Positions 47,151 through 59,317 are shown, numbered from the stretch's first letter. The stretch: 64,000 bases of DNA from Tenrec ecaudatus (GCF_050624435.1 NC_134531.1:257438812-257502811); one strand, 5' to 3'. Notes: generated by a model not told the origin, from the sequence alone. Numbers and translations: made by a program.

Positions 47151-47187
47151 TAAGACCATTGGAAATATGTGTTTTCCAATGGTCTTA
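47151..47187. repeat. Perfect 15-bp hairpin near the hAT right end
   Basis: TAAGACCATTGGAAA (47151-47165) and its exact reverse complement (47173-47187) around a 7-nt loop TATGTGT. The same palindrome is a feature of the SPIN/URR1 end. Confidence 0.95.
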
Positions 47188-47275
47188 AGTGACCCCTGTG
47201 AAAGGGTAGTTCAACTCCTAAAGAGGTTGCGACCCACAGGTTGAGAACTTCTACTCTAACGAATACAGGTTCTTA

Positions 47276-47410
47276 TGCCTTTAGGAGTGCTGGTAGCACA
47301 GTGGAGAAGGTTTTGAAATGCTAACCACAAGGTCACTAGTTCAAATCTACAAGCCTCTACATGGAAACCCTATGAGTTAGAATTGACTCAAAGACAGTGG
47401 AGCGTTTTGT
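47276..47410 (+). repeat. AfroSINE, internally deleted
   Basis: 'ggagtgctggtagcacagtg' head, 'ccacaaggtcactagttcaa' box B, then directly 'ggaaaccctatgagttagaa' and 'ttgactcaaagacagtgg'. The central third is missing. Confidence 0.8.
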
Positions 47411-47584
47411 GTGTTATTATGTGTGAAGCATTTGAGAGCTGATAGAAATGGATGTTGCTCAAAGAGCTCTGGTATATCTCAATGTTATATAGAGACTAAC
47501 AGGATCCTCTATGATGGTGCAACAAAATTATCATATCTATGGCAACTAACTCTCCTTTTCAAAACAGATGTTGATTTGTTAAAA
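47411..47584. other. Unassigned sequence
   Basis: Nothing recognised. Confidence 0.4.
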
Positions 47585-48868
47585 GGCACTGATGGATCCA
47601 CAGGCTAATTGTGCTTCTGTTGTCATAGCAACCCTAATGAAGGTGACACTGTCCTGTGCTATCCTCGCAATTGCTATGACTAAGTCTATTGCAGTTTTAA
47701 TATTCTTTGCCCCTACAGTAATTGAAATGCATCGGTTCTTCTTCTCCCTTACTTGTCCACTTTTTGCACTCATATAATAAAATTGAAATTCTGTGATTGG
47801 GTAAGGCACACCTTAGTTTTAAAAATGAAATCTTTTATCTGTAACACTTAAAAGGAATATTTTCAGGGTATTTTCTCAATGTAATATTTCACTTTATCTC
47901 TTGACTGCCATTTCCATGGGCATTAATTTTGATTCCAAGTTAAATGAAATTCTCCACTACTTCAATTGTTTCTCCATTTATAGTGACATCGTCTTATGAT
48001 CCAAAGAACTGTGATTGCATAGTGGGTTATGCAAGGAGCTGCTTACTGCAAGGTCAGGAGCTTGAACCTACCAATCATTACTTGGCAGAAATATGAGGCT
48101 TTCTGTTTCCACAAAGACGTGCAGTCTCAAAAACATAAAGGAGCATATCTGTCTTTTTCTATAAGATCCCTAGAGTTGGAACTGACTTGATGACAGTAGT
48201 TTGTTTTGTTGTGAGTTTTGTCTATTGGTACAGTTGTAGGAATTGTGATTTTCTTTACATTGACATCTATGTTGATCTATTCTTTCCTGTCATTTCAATC
48301 ATTTTTTAGTTTCCTGTTATTTCAATCATTTTTCATGTTTGTTGAACTTGATGTCATACCACAACTTTTTTGTCTAATATTATTAATGTTCAATGCATTA
48401 AATATGTTGTTGAAATGAATTTTAAATATACTCGATGTCATATTTTCACTGTTGTAGATTGGTTTTGGTTTTCTTCATTCTCAATCTGAGTTTGCATATG
48501 AATCATTAATGATCTGTTTCACAATTGGCCCCTTGCCTAGTTATGGTTGATGAAATTGAGCTTATCCAACTTATCTTGATGTAGATGTAGTCCATTTGAT
48601 CTCTGTGTATTCCGTCTGGCAATGTCTTTGTGTATAGTTGCTGTTTATATTGGTGACAAAATCTGTTTGGGAATGAAAATCATTGGCATTGCACAATTCT
48701 ATTATATAATCTTCAGCTTCATTTCCACCATGAATGCCATATTTTCCAACTAGTGAGCTTTTTTTCTCTTTGTTTCCATTTTTGGCATTCAAATCACCAA
48801 TGATTATTTATGAATCTCAATAGCATGTTTAATCAATTTAATCAATTACAGACTGAAGAAGTTCATAG
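47585..48868 (-). repeat. RTE LINE, antisense, lacking the reverse transcriptase
   Basis: From the antisense 3' end (47640-47700, 'cactgtcctgtgctatcctc') through 'cttgactgccatttccatgg' (47900) and, after a SINE, 'tgtctattggtacagttgta' (48219). It then jumps at about 48275 to the endonuclease side ('cacaattggccccttgccta', 'tattttccaactagtgagc'). On the minus strand 48792-48571 reads …NAKNGNKEKKSSLVGKYGI…, the endonuclease block. The RT core is absent. Confidence 0.8.
48003..48212 (+). repeat. AfroSINE inserted in the antisense RTE
   Basis: 'aactgtgattgcatagtggg' head, 'gcaaggtcaggagcttgaac' box B, 'gaggctttctgtttccacaa', 'agttggaactgacttgatga' tail. RTE sequence continues on both sides. Confidence 0.85.
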
Positions 48869-48889
48869 GAGAGAGGGAGCAAAATTAGG

Positions 48890-49212
48890 ACTCATCAAAC
48901 TTTTGAAAACAGCCAACATTCTGTGCATCCAAGGACATGGTAAAAAAGTGAAAATTCAAGCCACAGAATATAAAAACAAAACCAGTTGGAGATAATATAT
49001 CATCAAAAAGTTTAATATTCACATACATTTAAAAAAACTCCTACAATTCAATAACAAAAGAAGACCAAATAACCAAATCAAAAAAGGAATTGAATAAAGA
49101 ATTTTACAAAAATATCCAAATGGTCCATATACACATGGAAAGATGTTCGGTAGTATTAGTCCATTAAGAAATGCAAACCAAGATTCAATAAGATGCTGAT
49201 GCACACCCACTA
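48890..49212 (+). repeat. Ancient LINE-1 ORF2 fragment
   Basis: 'aaaaaaactcctacaattca', 'aatggtccatatacacatgg', 'tccattaagaaatgcaaacc' and 'gatgcacacccactaggag' follow the conserved late-ORF2 text of mammalian L1 (…lqiannqmekcstsl…hthtr). Very diverged. Confidence 0.65.
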
Positions 49213-50017
49213 GGAGATCTATGAATCTAATTTTCTTAATTCTTCTCTAGTAAAATTGGAAGTGGTAAAAAATTAAATGAAACCCATAAAGATCAATATT
49301 CTAGGCCTTAATGAACTGAAATAGACTGGTATTGGGCACCTTGAATCAAAATCCTATGACTTACTGTGCGGGGAGTAAGACAATCATGAGGAATGGCATG
49401 ACATTTTTTTTTCTGTCAACAGATCTCAAATTAATCAGGAAGTACAACACTGCCTGTGATCCTATTGTATCAATCATTCTTCAAGGAAATCCATCAATAC
49501 AACTATTATTCAAATTTATGCACTAAACACAAATACTAGTGAGGACATAACTGAAGAATTCTCCCATGGACGTCAGTCAACAATGGATCAAACTACAATC
49601 AAGATATACTGATTATTGTTGGTGACTGGAATGCAAAAGTTGGAAACAAAGAGGAAGGAACAGTTTGGAAAATATGGACTTGGTAATTGAAAGGAAGCTG
49701 GAGATCACATGATAGAATTTTGATAAACAAGTCATTCATAACCAATATCTCTTTTCAATATCACCAAAGGTCACCATATACCTGAACTTCTCCACATGAA
49801 ATTCACAGAAATTCAATTAACTCTAGCTGTGGAAAGAAATACTAGAGAAGCTCAGTGTGAGCAGCAAAAACCAGAGCAGTGGCTGACTGTAGAACAGATG
49901 ATTGATTGTTTCTATAAAAGTTCAGGCTAAAGCTGAAGAAAAATCAAAACACAACCAAAATACAACCTTGAGTCTATCCCACCTGAATTTTGAGAATAAT
50001 TGCAACCATAGATTTAA

Positions 50018-50285
50018 AAACAAAATAATTTTATTGAACTCTCTTACAGATAGTATAATAATCCATAAATCAATTATATCAAGCAAACTTGCACATATGT
50101 TGGCATTGTAATTTTCAAAACATTTCTTTCTACTTGACCTCTTATTACCAGCTCCTCTTTTTTTCCTCTCTCCCTTAAACTCCCACCCTCATGAAGCCTG
50201 GATAAGTTATATATTATCATTATTTTTGTCATGTCTTACACCGTCCACTATATCCTTTCACCCACGTATCTCTTCTTTGTTCCCC
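50018..50285 (-). repeat. LINE-1 family A 3' end (antisense arm)
   Basis: 'aataattttattgaactctc', 'tcaattatatcaagcaaact', 'cttattaccagctcctcttt': the antisense L1 3' terminus, diverged, inserted in the RTE. Forms an inverted arrangement with the next entry. Confidence 0.75.
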
Positions 50286-50371
50286 TCAAGAACATTGCCA
50301 ACTATTTTGTCTTTCTCACCCTTTGTGCTGCACTCCTCCTAACCTCATGACCTGTCCATTACAAGATAGAG

Positions 50372-50760
50372 CACCTGTGATCTTAAAGCCTTGAAGTTAA
50401 ACTCGTGGCCATCTAGCAGGGAAGCAATAAAGACCACATGAAAGAAGCACACCAGCCTGTGTGATCATGAGGTTTTGACAGGACCAGGTCAGAAGATCAA
50501 AAATAAACCATTATATTAATGTGAAGGAGAGAAGTACAAGTGGAGACCCAAAGCCAGTCTGTAGAAAATTGGACATCTCCTCAGGGAAGGGTAAATTGGA
50601 AGGGACAATTCAGCCAGGGTGTACTATAGCACTGATGGAACACACAACATTTCAATTGTATTTTAATGCTTCCAGCCCCCACTTTCATGACCCTTTTTAT
50701 CTCACAAATCCTGCTGAAACAGAATATGTACATCTGGACAGATAAGAGCTTTCGGCAGAT
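50372..50760 (+). repeat. LINE-1 family A 3' UTR (inverted arm)
   Basis: Sense-oriented 3' UTR text: 'gatcttaaagccttgaagtt', 'gtggccatctagcagggaag', 'gagacccaaagccagtctgt', 'acagaatatgtacatctgga'. Together with 50018-50285 this has the layout of a twin-primed (5'-inverted) L1 insertion. Confidence 0.75.
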
Positions 50761-51039
50761 GGAAAACAGGACAGATAAACTCCTGAAGAAGAGATGTGAT
50801 GCACTGAATACTAATGGCAAAAAAACCTGATGAGCTGTGGGAGGATATCAAGATCATCATTCATGAAGAAAGCAATAGGTCATTAAAAAGAAGGGGAACC
50901 AGCATCTAGGAGAGGGTAGAGATCATGTGAGTATTACAGCAACATCAAGCTAGTGGAGAGGAAGTACTAAGAGGTGGAAAAAGGGGGAAAGTGATGGTTG
51001 GGCAGGAGGAAGCAAAAGGAAACAGAGGCAAGCTCTAGG

Positions 51040-51470
51040 AAGCAAAGTCATAGATGGGGAGATTAATGGAGGTGTCCACTTATATAAATGCATTAATCCG
51101 TAACAATACACTGAAGCTGCAGACGGGCTTTGGGCCTCGGGTCAGACCTTCCCTCAATACAAGAATACTTCGTTCTAACAAATTGTCATTCTGTGGTCCT
51201 CATCCCAAAGCCCATCTATGGACAATGGAACACCCCCCACAGAGGGATCTCAGGAGGGGTTGAGTCAATTAGGGTGCAGTAGAGCACCAATAGTGGGAGG
51301 GAGGGAAAAAAGAGGAGCTGATCCCAAGACCTCAATGGAAAGCAAATGTTTAGAAAAGAATGATGGAATATATGTACAGATATGTCAGATACAATTAATG
51401 TATGGATTTTAACAAGAGTTGTAAGTGCTCCCAATAAAATGATTACATATTTTTAAAAAAGAATGGAGAA
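51040..51470 (+). repeat. LINE-1 family A 3' UTR lacking all tandem units
   Basis: 'cctcaatacaagaatacttc' and 'ctgtggtcctcatcccaaag' join directly to 'cccatctatggacaatggaa', skipping the tandem-unit block. The tail is 'ggattttaacaagagttgta' and 'cccaataaaatgattac'. The origin of 50886-51039 is unclear. Confidence 0.7.
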
Positions 51471-52655
51471 ATAGAAAAGGTCCAAGTAGCTGTCAGAAGA
51501 GATTCTTAAACTTGCTCTCAATTGTAGAATAATTAAACAAATGGAATTATAACAAAATGTGCAAAGATCTAAAATTAGAGAACTAAAAGGGATTAACACA
51601 CTCAGCATACCTGAAATGAGAATAACTCGAAAAAAATCCGAGCCTCCAGTTCAATCTTCAAAGATTCTATGGACAAATATTAAATGATGCAGGAAGCATC
51701 AAAAGATGATGAAAAGAATGCACAGCTAGTTACTGTGCTAAAAAGAACGAATTGGCATTCCACCATTTCAGTAGGTTATGCATGAGCAAGAACTAAATGG
51801 TACTCAAAGAAGTTGAAGTTGCACTGAAAGCATTAACCAAATACAGGCCTTCTTGACTTGACGGAATGCAAATTCCATTCACTCAACATGCTGATGGAGC
51901 ACTGGAAGTACTGTCTTGTCTATGCCAGGAAAGGTGGAAGACAGCTACTTGGCCAAGTGCCTGGAAGAAATCCATGTGTGTGTCCATTCCAAATAAAGGT
52001 GACACACAGAATGCTCAACATATAGAACACTTGATATCACATGCAAGCAACATTTTTGCTGAAGATCATCCAGTGATGTTTGCAGCTCACATTGACAGGG
52101 GACTGCTGGAGGTTCACCCCAGATCCAAAAGATGACTTGGAACAAGGGAAACCATTGCTAATGTCAAGTGGATCTTGATTCAAAGCAGAGAACACTTGGA
52201 GGACATTTACTTGTCTATTGTTGACTATGTAAAGGCATTTGATTGTGTGGAACATAGTAAACAATGAATAACCTTGAGGTGAATGGGAATTCCAGAACAA
52301 ATGAGAGACTTTCACATTGAACAAGGGATATTTGTGCGAACAGAACAAGGGAATGCTGTGTGGTTTTAAAATCAGGAAAGGTGCGCAACAGAGTTGAATC
52401 CTCTCACCGTACTTGTTCAATCTCTATGCTGACCAAATCATCAGACAATCTGGATTACATGAAAAAGAATGTGGCATCAAGATTGGAGGAATGCTTATGA
52501 ACAGTCTTCAATACTCAGATGGCACAGCCTTGCTTGCTGAAATTGTGGCAGATTTAAAGCACTTGCTGGTGAAGATTTAGGCTTTCAACCTTCAGTATGA
52601 ATTAAGACTCAATGTAACAAGGGAAAAAAATCCTTACAACTGGACCAACAGGTAA

Positions 52656-52735
52656 CATCGTGACTGGCATTTGAAATACCAGTGACGTACCTTCTAGCAC
52701 AGCAGCCACACACAAGCCTCCACAGAACAACAAAC
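52656..52735 (-). repeat. RTE LINE 5' end, inverted
   Basis: 'gaaataccagtgacgtacct', 'agcagccacacacaagcctc' and 'acagaacaacaaactgacag' match the antisense of the RTE 5' end (compare the sense 5' part at 11085). It directly abuts the 3' break of the sense RTE copy. Confidence 0.65.
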
Positions 52736-53529
52736 TGACAGATAAGTTGTGCACTCCATAACCCAACCTTTAAGATATAATAAGTTTTCGATTTCTTTAT
52801 TTTAAAATAATTGTCATTATTAATTTAAATTTTCAACACTCATCCATTTAACACCACAGGTCTGGGGGTATTGTTTTGTTTGGTTATACATTAGGTTGCT
52901 TAGTTGTCACCTACTAAATGGCACCTAACAGAAAAAGTCCTCTAAACGGTGTTACATGTTCTAGAACATAAAGGACTATAACAATCAATCATTATTTTTG
53001 CTCTATTTGAAAATGATAGAAACAGCGCTTACATGTTATCTAAATAGACCATTATTGAATAAAACCATAGTAATGACTCATTCCCATTCAGAGGCAGGAA
53101 TTCAAGGTCTGAAAAAAGCCCACCATCACTTCCTGCCGTTTGCTGCTTAATAGGTTCAATTATGTGGCAATACCAAGTTCCTCATGTCTCACTTAGGTCT
53201 GTCTGAAATCATGACAACCCAATAGCTGGGTGATTAAAAAGATTTACTTTTTACCAAGCCCATATCAACTTAAGTGCACTTTATCATTCACTTCTAATAA
53301 TTGTTTATAATTAAGCACCTTAATTGATTTCTCTGATTATTAAAAGACTTAAAGATCATTCTACCAGAGCTCATAAGAATGTTGATTCAAACTCCTTATT
53401 TGTTAATTATAAGAAACTAAATAATATTATAAAAGTTAAAAATCACAGGAAAATAAATATTTAGATATACTTTCAAAATACTTAAAGAGGGATATATCTG
53501 TCTATAAAATATTTTACAATTTATCTCTT
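52736..53529. other. Unassigned AT-rich sequence
   Basis: No element or gene recognised. Confidence 0.5.
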
Positions 53530-56145
53530 TTTAAAATCATATTATTGGGGGCTCGTACAATGCTTATCGCAACCCATACACACATCCATTGTGCCAAACA
53601 CATTTGTATATTTGTTGACATCATTATTCTCAAAGCGTTTTCTTTCTACTTGAGCCCTTGATATCAGCTCCTCATTTCTCCCTCCCTCCCCGCTACTCCT
53701 CCCTCACGAATCCTTGATGATTTATCAATTATTATTTTGTCATATCTCACACAGTCCGACGTCTCACTTCACCAAGTTTTCTGTTGTCTATTCCCTAGGG
53801 AGGAGGCTATATGCAGATCCTTGTAATTGGTTCCCCCTTTCTACCCAACCTTCCCTCCACCCTTCCAGTATCACCACTCTCACCACTGGTCCTGAAGGGC
53901 TTACCTGTCCTTGATTCTCTGTTTCCAGTTCTTGTCTGTACCAATGTACATCCTCTGGTCTAGCCAGATTTGTACTGTAGAATTGGGATCATGATAGTGG
54001 GTGGAGGAAGCATTTAAGAACTAGAAGAAAGTTGTATGTTTCATCGCTGTTACACTGCACCCTGACTGGCTCGTCTCCTCCCCACAAACCTTCTGTAAGG
54101 AGGTCTCAAGCTGCCGACAGATGGTCTTTGGGTCTCCACTCTGCACTAATCCTCATTCACAATGATATGATTTTTGTTCTTTGATACCTGATCCCTTCGA
54201 CACGTTGTGGTCACACAGGCTGGTCTGCTTCTCCCATGTGCACTTTGTTGCTTCTGAGCTAAATGGCCGCTTGTTTATTTTCAAGCCTTTAAGACCCCAT
54301 ATGCTATATCTTTTGATAGCTGGGCACCATCAGCTTTCTTCACCACATTTACTTTTGGACACATTCGTCTTCAGCAATCATGTTGGGAAGGTGTGCAACA
54401 TGGAAAGCCAATTTAATAGAACAACATGTACTTGCATTGAGTAATTACTTGAGTGGAGGTCCAATGTCCACTTGCTGCCTTAATACTAAACTTATAAATA
54501 ATATGCACATAGATCTATTTCCCCCATCCTACATAACTATATGTATATATATACATGCCTGTATTTAGGTCTCTATAAATACCCTGGACCTCCCAGTTCT
54601 TTCCTCTGTTTCCTTTTACTTTCCTCTTATCCCAATATTATGCTCAACCTTCATTTGGGTTTCAGTCATTTTTCTTATTTACATTATCAGGCCTCTCACA
54701 CCCCCCTTGCCACTAATTTTGGATCAATTGTTGCTCCCTTGTCCCTGGGTTGGTCAATACCACCTCCTTACCGCAGCTTCCCCCTCTCCCATGTCTCCCC
54801 AGACACATCAGTCCCTTTGTTTTCTCCTCCAGACTGTTCACCCAGCCTATCTTATATAGACAGATCTGCATAGATAATAATATGCACCAAAAAACAAGGC
54901 ATAGCATGGCAAAGCGACAGAAAAGAACACAACAATGACAACAAAAAAGAAAACCAATGACACAGGGAAGAATAGTTTTTTAATTTAATAAATCTTTTTA
55001 TTGGGGCTCATACAACTCTTATCACAATCCATACATACATCAATTGAGTAAAGCACACTTATACATTTGTTGCCCTCATCTTTCTCAAAATTCGCCTTCC
55101 ACTTGAGTTCCTAGAATCAGCTCGTTTTCCGTTTTTTCCCCTCCCCTCCCTCCCCGCTCCCCCCTTCCCCCTTAAGAGTTTATAAATAATTATCTTATCT
55201 TATACTCCCCGGCATCTCCGCTCACCCACCTTCCCATTGCCCATCTCCCAGAGAGAAGGTTACACATAGATCCCCAAGATCGGTTCTCCCTTTCTACACA
55301 CCCCTCCTTCCCAGTGCCGCCACTCCCACCACTGGTCCTGAGGGATTCATCCGTCCTAGATTCCCTGTTTCCAGATCCCTACTGCACCGTTGTGCATCCT
55401 CTGGTTTAACCAGGTCTGCAGCTTTTTTGTTGTTTTGTTTTTTTAACAACAAAAAAAGAAAACAATTAAAAATTTTAAAAAGAAAGAAAAACCTGTAAAA
55501 AGATAAAGGTCTGTTTTTTGACCTTTATAAGGCATGTCCTCCAGTTAAGTCCGATGGGGTGCCATGATTTGGCCCCAAGGTCTATCCTTTGCACTCCCTC
55601 AGGAGCTCTCTGCACTGCCACGATCCCTCCTCATCCCCGCTCCCCACTCCACCCCAGTTGCTCTGCAGCACACCTTTAGTGTCTTGCCTCCATGTCCTGG
55701 GATCAGTCTGGACCAGTCCCAACACGGAGTCTCCAGTGTTGTCCCCCGTAGGGCCATGTGTCAGCGAGGGACATTGTGTCTCATAGTGGGATCAGCCTTA
55801 TGGTCCACTCTATGCATTGGCTGTTCTGAGTGGGGCTATTGTCCTCCAGGTCTGGTGGGCCAGGATGTGCTCCACTCTCTCTTTTCCTCCCCATTCATTT
55901 GCTCCCGTGTGCTCTGATCAGAAGATGCAGTTTCAGTGCTGTCCTCTAAAGTATACTCTTCTGGGGGGAGGGGCAGTTGCCCATGTAGGTGGGATTGGGG
56001 TCAAGCCCTCCGGCCCCTCCACTGCCCCCCCTCTCCATGCAGGCACGCTGCATTCACATCCTGGAACACCAGATATAAGTCTGGTCCCTCTCTCCCTGTG
56101 GAGACACGAACAACATCCTCTCCTTGGGTGGGTCAGTGCCCTATT
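53530..56145 (-). repeat. LINE-1 family A 3' UTR, truncated antisense copy (interrupted)
   Basis: Runs in antisense from 'tattattgggggctcgtaca' through one tandem unit (54182-54405), 'gataataatatgcaccaaaa' (54880) and, after a nested insert, 'aaaggtctgttttttgacct' and 'catgtcctccagttaagtcc' to the region before the ORF2 end. Uninterrupted length would be about 2.15 kb. Confidence 0.88.
54970..55435 (-). repeat. Second LINE-1 3' end nested in the previous copy
   Basis: A fresh 3' terminus ('tttttattggggctcataca', 'caatccatacatacatcaat') starts in the A-rich part of the host copy and runs to 'tctggtttaaccaggtctgc'. The host text resumes with 'aacaattaaaaattttaaaa', in the order seen undisturbed at 41335-41400. 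Short duplications (G, six or seven T, AA) flank it. Confidence 0.8.
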
Positions 56146-57845
56146 TTTATTCCTTTCCTTTCCCCCACCTCCTTTTAAGTTGGATACTTTATGTACCCTT
56201 GTATTTGGTGTGGTCCCTTCCATACTACCTGGACCTCACTGCTGGACTGTTTGTATACAGTAGCTTCTCTTATGCATGGGGCAAAAGTTCCCTGTATGAT
56301 AAATTTTTGAAAACATAGGTAATAACATAAGGGTAGTCTGTAATTGATGTCTGTTTAAATTGACATTCAGCATGCTCTTAGATAGCAAGCAGTACAAATA
56401 ATTCCTGATGATTTATGATGGATTTGAATAATGCTGAGCCACATTTTAAGACTTACCTTTTTGTACACTGTATCCTTAATAAAGTGCACTACATACAATG
56501 CATACATAATGCAGAACATTATTTGTTGATGTTGTCAATCTCAAACCAACCCCTTGAAGACAAATACAGATTTAATTTATGATAATATTAAAAATATAAG
56601 GCAATAATAATGAATCCTGGAAATATATTTTTAATGAGGTTAACATATGTGAGAACGGCCTTATGTAAGAATCATGGGAACAAAACCTTCTTGTAGTTGG
56701 GGGGGTCTATATTCTGAATTTCTGTTGCAAGAAAAATTAGGAACCCATTCATTCATTGTCAAGAGTTTTGATTTTACTTGTAGTAAAAGATACAATGTAG
56801 TACAAAGAAGCACTTGGGCAAGCTGTGTGACTATTAGGTTGTTCCTCTCCATTAAACCCACACAACCTAATAAAGAGTGAATGAATGTCTGCTCTGAGAT
56901 TAATCTCAAGCACCTAAGCAATTAAGTCCAAAGCCCTTGAGTTCACATACATGTGCACCTGTACATGTAGCAGCTAGTTTGCCAATTTCCCTGTTCTGCT
57001 TTTTTCTGTTATGAACAACTTAGCACTACACTGTTGCCCTGTAGCTCAACAGAATTCCCTAGGACCTGCCTACACAAAAACAGATAATCCATATCTACAA
57101 CTGTAGAGGTAATTTTTACTAGTTTCCCTGGTCCCTTCACCTACATAAGAGTCGATGCTGGTACTCCTGGTGCAATCCAGCAATGTGTTTGAAGAAAGAT
57201 GTGACCATTGCTCAAAATAAATAAATACAAATAAATGAGTGTGAGTTTGTAAAATTGTCAATAAACCTGCTCCCCAAAGTGGGTCTCAATTTGATTTGCT
57301 TAAATTTAATGTTCCCTTGTTAGGAATTAAAAAGATGCATTCGTATTCTTAGGAGCATACCCATTTCAAAGTTATCTAATCAGATTCCTAAGGGCTATTC
57401 AGTAAATATTAGCAGATCCTACCAATTTTTCTAAAGTTATGTTTTTATTTGGATTATTTTTAGCTTCAAAAATTAGATTTGAGAACTTTAACAAGTGGTT
57501 CCATTTCAGAGTGTGACTCTTCTAAGAATCATCAAACCAATGCACAGAAATTTCTTATTATCCTGTATTGGCCATAATGACACACATGATATCTTTAGAT
57601 CATTTAACACGGGCATTAGACAAGGGCCCTGTGGACCCACGGAATTCACTGCTATTCACGTGGCGATATCAAGAATATAATGCTAAACTCCTAAGCTTTT
57701 ACTTGGTTGTTCAGGTGCAGAAAGTAAACCATTGAAGTATAATAAAACTCCTTTACAAATAATTAACCCCATCTAGAGCTCTTTTTCTAGTCTCCAAGCA
57801 GTTATATAGGAACCCTCATTTCACAGCGTATAAGCAGTTGTGCTA
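56146..57845. other. Unassigned sequence
   Basis: No repeat or gene could be supported; short open frames only. Confidence 0.45.
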
Positions 57846-58322
57846 ATTTACGGGTTGTTGAGGTAGTTAGTTTACTGTGCCAGCCTGGCCCTTAAGCACA
57901 CGTGGGAGTAATTGAAGGGCGGAGAGATAATTGGCTCTGCGAGCTCTTTCTTGTCTCTTGCTCTTTGGTCATCAGACCGTGTGTGGCTGCCTTGTTTCTG
58001 TGTGCCTCAATTTGCAAGCTACACTACCTGTGAACTGTGTCACTGTAATTTGAGGTCCCTTTAAAAAAAAAAAAGACTTCCTTCACCATACAATTGGAAT
58101 TTACATCTCTTGAACTGGGGACTAATAGTTGGTGAGGTGGCTGACTGTTGGTGACCTGCCTTGCTGTTTGCTGTCTGTGCCAGGACAGCCTGAATCTCTC
58201 TACAGAGGACTATCTGGTGGTCCTCAAGTCTTGAATGACTGCCAGTGTCTCACAACTGTCTCACGGGAGTGAGTTGCACTGAGCCATTTGTACTGCTTTA
58301 TAATTTAACTGTTCATTTCTTG

Positions 58323-58364
<42 letters not shown>

Positions 58365-58472
58365 ATAATTTAACAGTTCATTTCTTGTGTTATCTATCTA
58401 TCTATCTCTATATATATTTAATTATTAGAATTTTGGTTTTGTCTCTCTAGAAACCCTGCCTAACACAGTTGT
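57846..58472 (+). repeat. Family B variant (L1M-like 3' end) with TATC microsatellite
   Basis: Start 'tagttagtttactgtgccag' and end 'ttttggttttgtctctctag' + 'aaaccctgcctaacacag' match family B. The middle ('ttgcaagctacactacctgt', 'cagtgtctcacaactgtctc') is shared with 59318-59880 but not with 19504. Contains (TATC)n at 58326-58363 and a shorter run at 58391-58408. Confidence 0.65.
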
Positions 58473-59317
58473 GGTCCCAACCTACAGGCCATTCTGTGGG
58501 AGAGAGTTGAGGCAGTTTGCTTACTTCAAGTTTGGAAACCATATTTAGGTCTACTTTGTCCTATAAGCTCGTTAGATATCAAACAATGATAGTGATTTGG
58601 GTATATGGGAAAGAATATCTAAACAAATATAAAAAAATATAATACACTATAAAGAGCTTAAACTTTAAAAATTAGACCTGTATTGATTTACTCATCTTTG
58701 CTCTGCTCAAATCTATTTTTCATATTATAAAATATTCCTTAAGTACATTTCTAAATTGCATAAATGGACCATGCCTCCAATGCAGTAAATGGCTAAAATG
58801 CTCAATATAGAATACATTCATGAATATTAGAATTCTTTGCAACACTCTCAATATACTACCTTAAATCCATGTCTATAAAATGTTAAAGTTTGTAAAAACA
58901 AACATAAAATACCATTGAAACTATAACTTAGGGCTTTAGATTATTAGTAAATATAACCAGATGTGAATTTGATAACTAAGAAGGCAGATACAGTGATTTT
59001 TCACTCTCTTCCTCTTACATTTTCATACATACTTTTATGTTCAAAGCATGAAATGATATGCCACAAAATAATTTGTAATATAACTATACTGCTCCATGGA
59101 GCTTCATCCATAATGTTCTAGCAGTATTATCACTATTGTTCTATTTTGAAGGAATGTGTGTTGAAGAGAAAAATCCACTCACCTGGAGATATTTTGCTTA
59201 TGAGGTCCCCACAAAAATACAAGGTGGCAATGGAAACACTCTATGTTAAGGAAAATAAAAATTTTTTAAATAGTTTTTATTTCCTGGTAATTCTGTATCA
59301 GTATACTTAGGAAGACT
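58473..59317. other. Unassigned AT-rich sequence
   Basis: No element or gene recognised. Confidence 0.5.

Larger units (their letters stand above)
44410..47253 (-). mobile_element. hAT (Charlie-type) DNA transposon, SPIN/URR1-like, 2.84 kb
   Basis: Both ends are present. The left end is CAGTGGTTCTCAA; the right end is TTGAGAACTTCTA, 10 of 13 matching in inverted orientation. The flanking 8-bp duplication is CTCTGACA / CTCTAACG (6 of 8). The inner ends differ as in the rodent URR1 and tetrapod SPIN families. The right end has the 'gcgacccacaggttgagaac' (here 'ttgcgacccacaggttgaga') and 'gacccctgtgaaagggt' signature plus a perfect hairpin; the left end has 'tgaccctttaatacagttcc' and 'cataaaattattttcattgc'. 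The interior encodes a hAT transposase. Full length for an autonomous member, but the gene is broken. Family naming is from memory of these ends. Confidence 0.85.
49215..52655 (+). repeat. RTE (BovB-type) LINE, large nested copy
   Basis: Endonuclease part 49240-50005 ('gaactgaaatagactggtat', 'attgttggtgactggaatgc' = VGDWNAKVGN). Linker 50790-50885 ('gatgagctgtgggaggatat'). RT part 51480-52655 with pieces CLCQERWKTATWPSAWKKS, DYVKAFDCVEHSK and, where relatives have LRYADDT, LQYSDGTALLAE. The catalytic YADD has become YSDG, so the copy is dead. Interrupted by two L1-derived insertions (50018-50760 and about 51040-51470). The 5' UTR and 3' end are missing. Confidence 0.88.
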
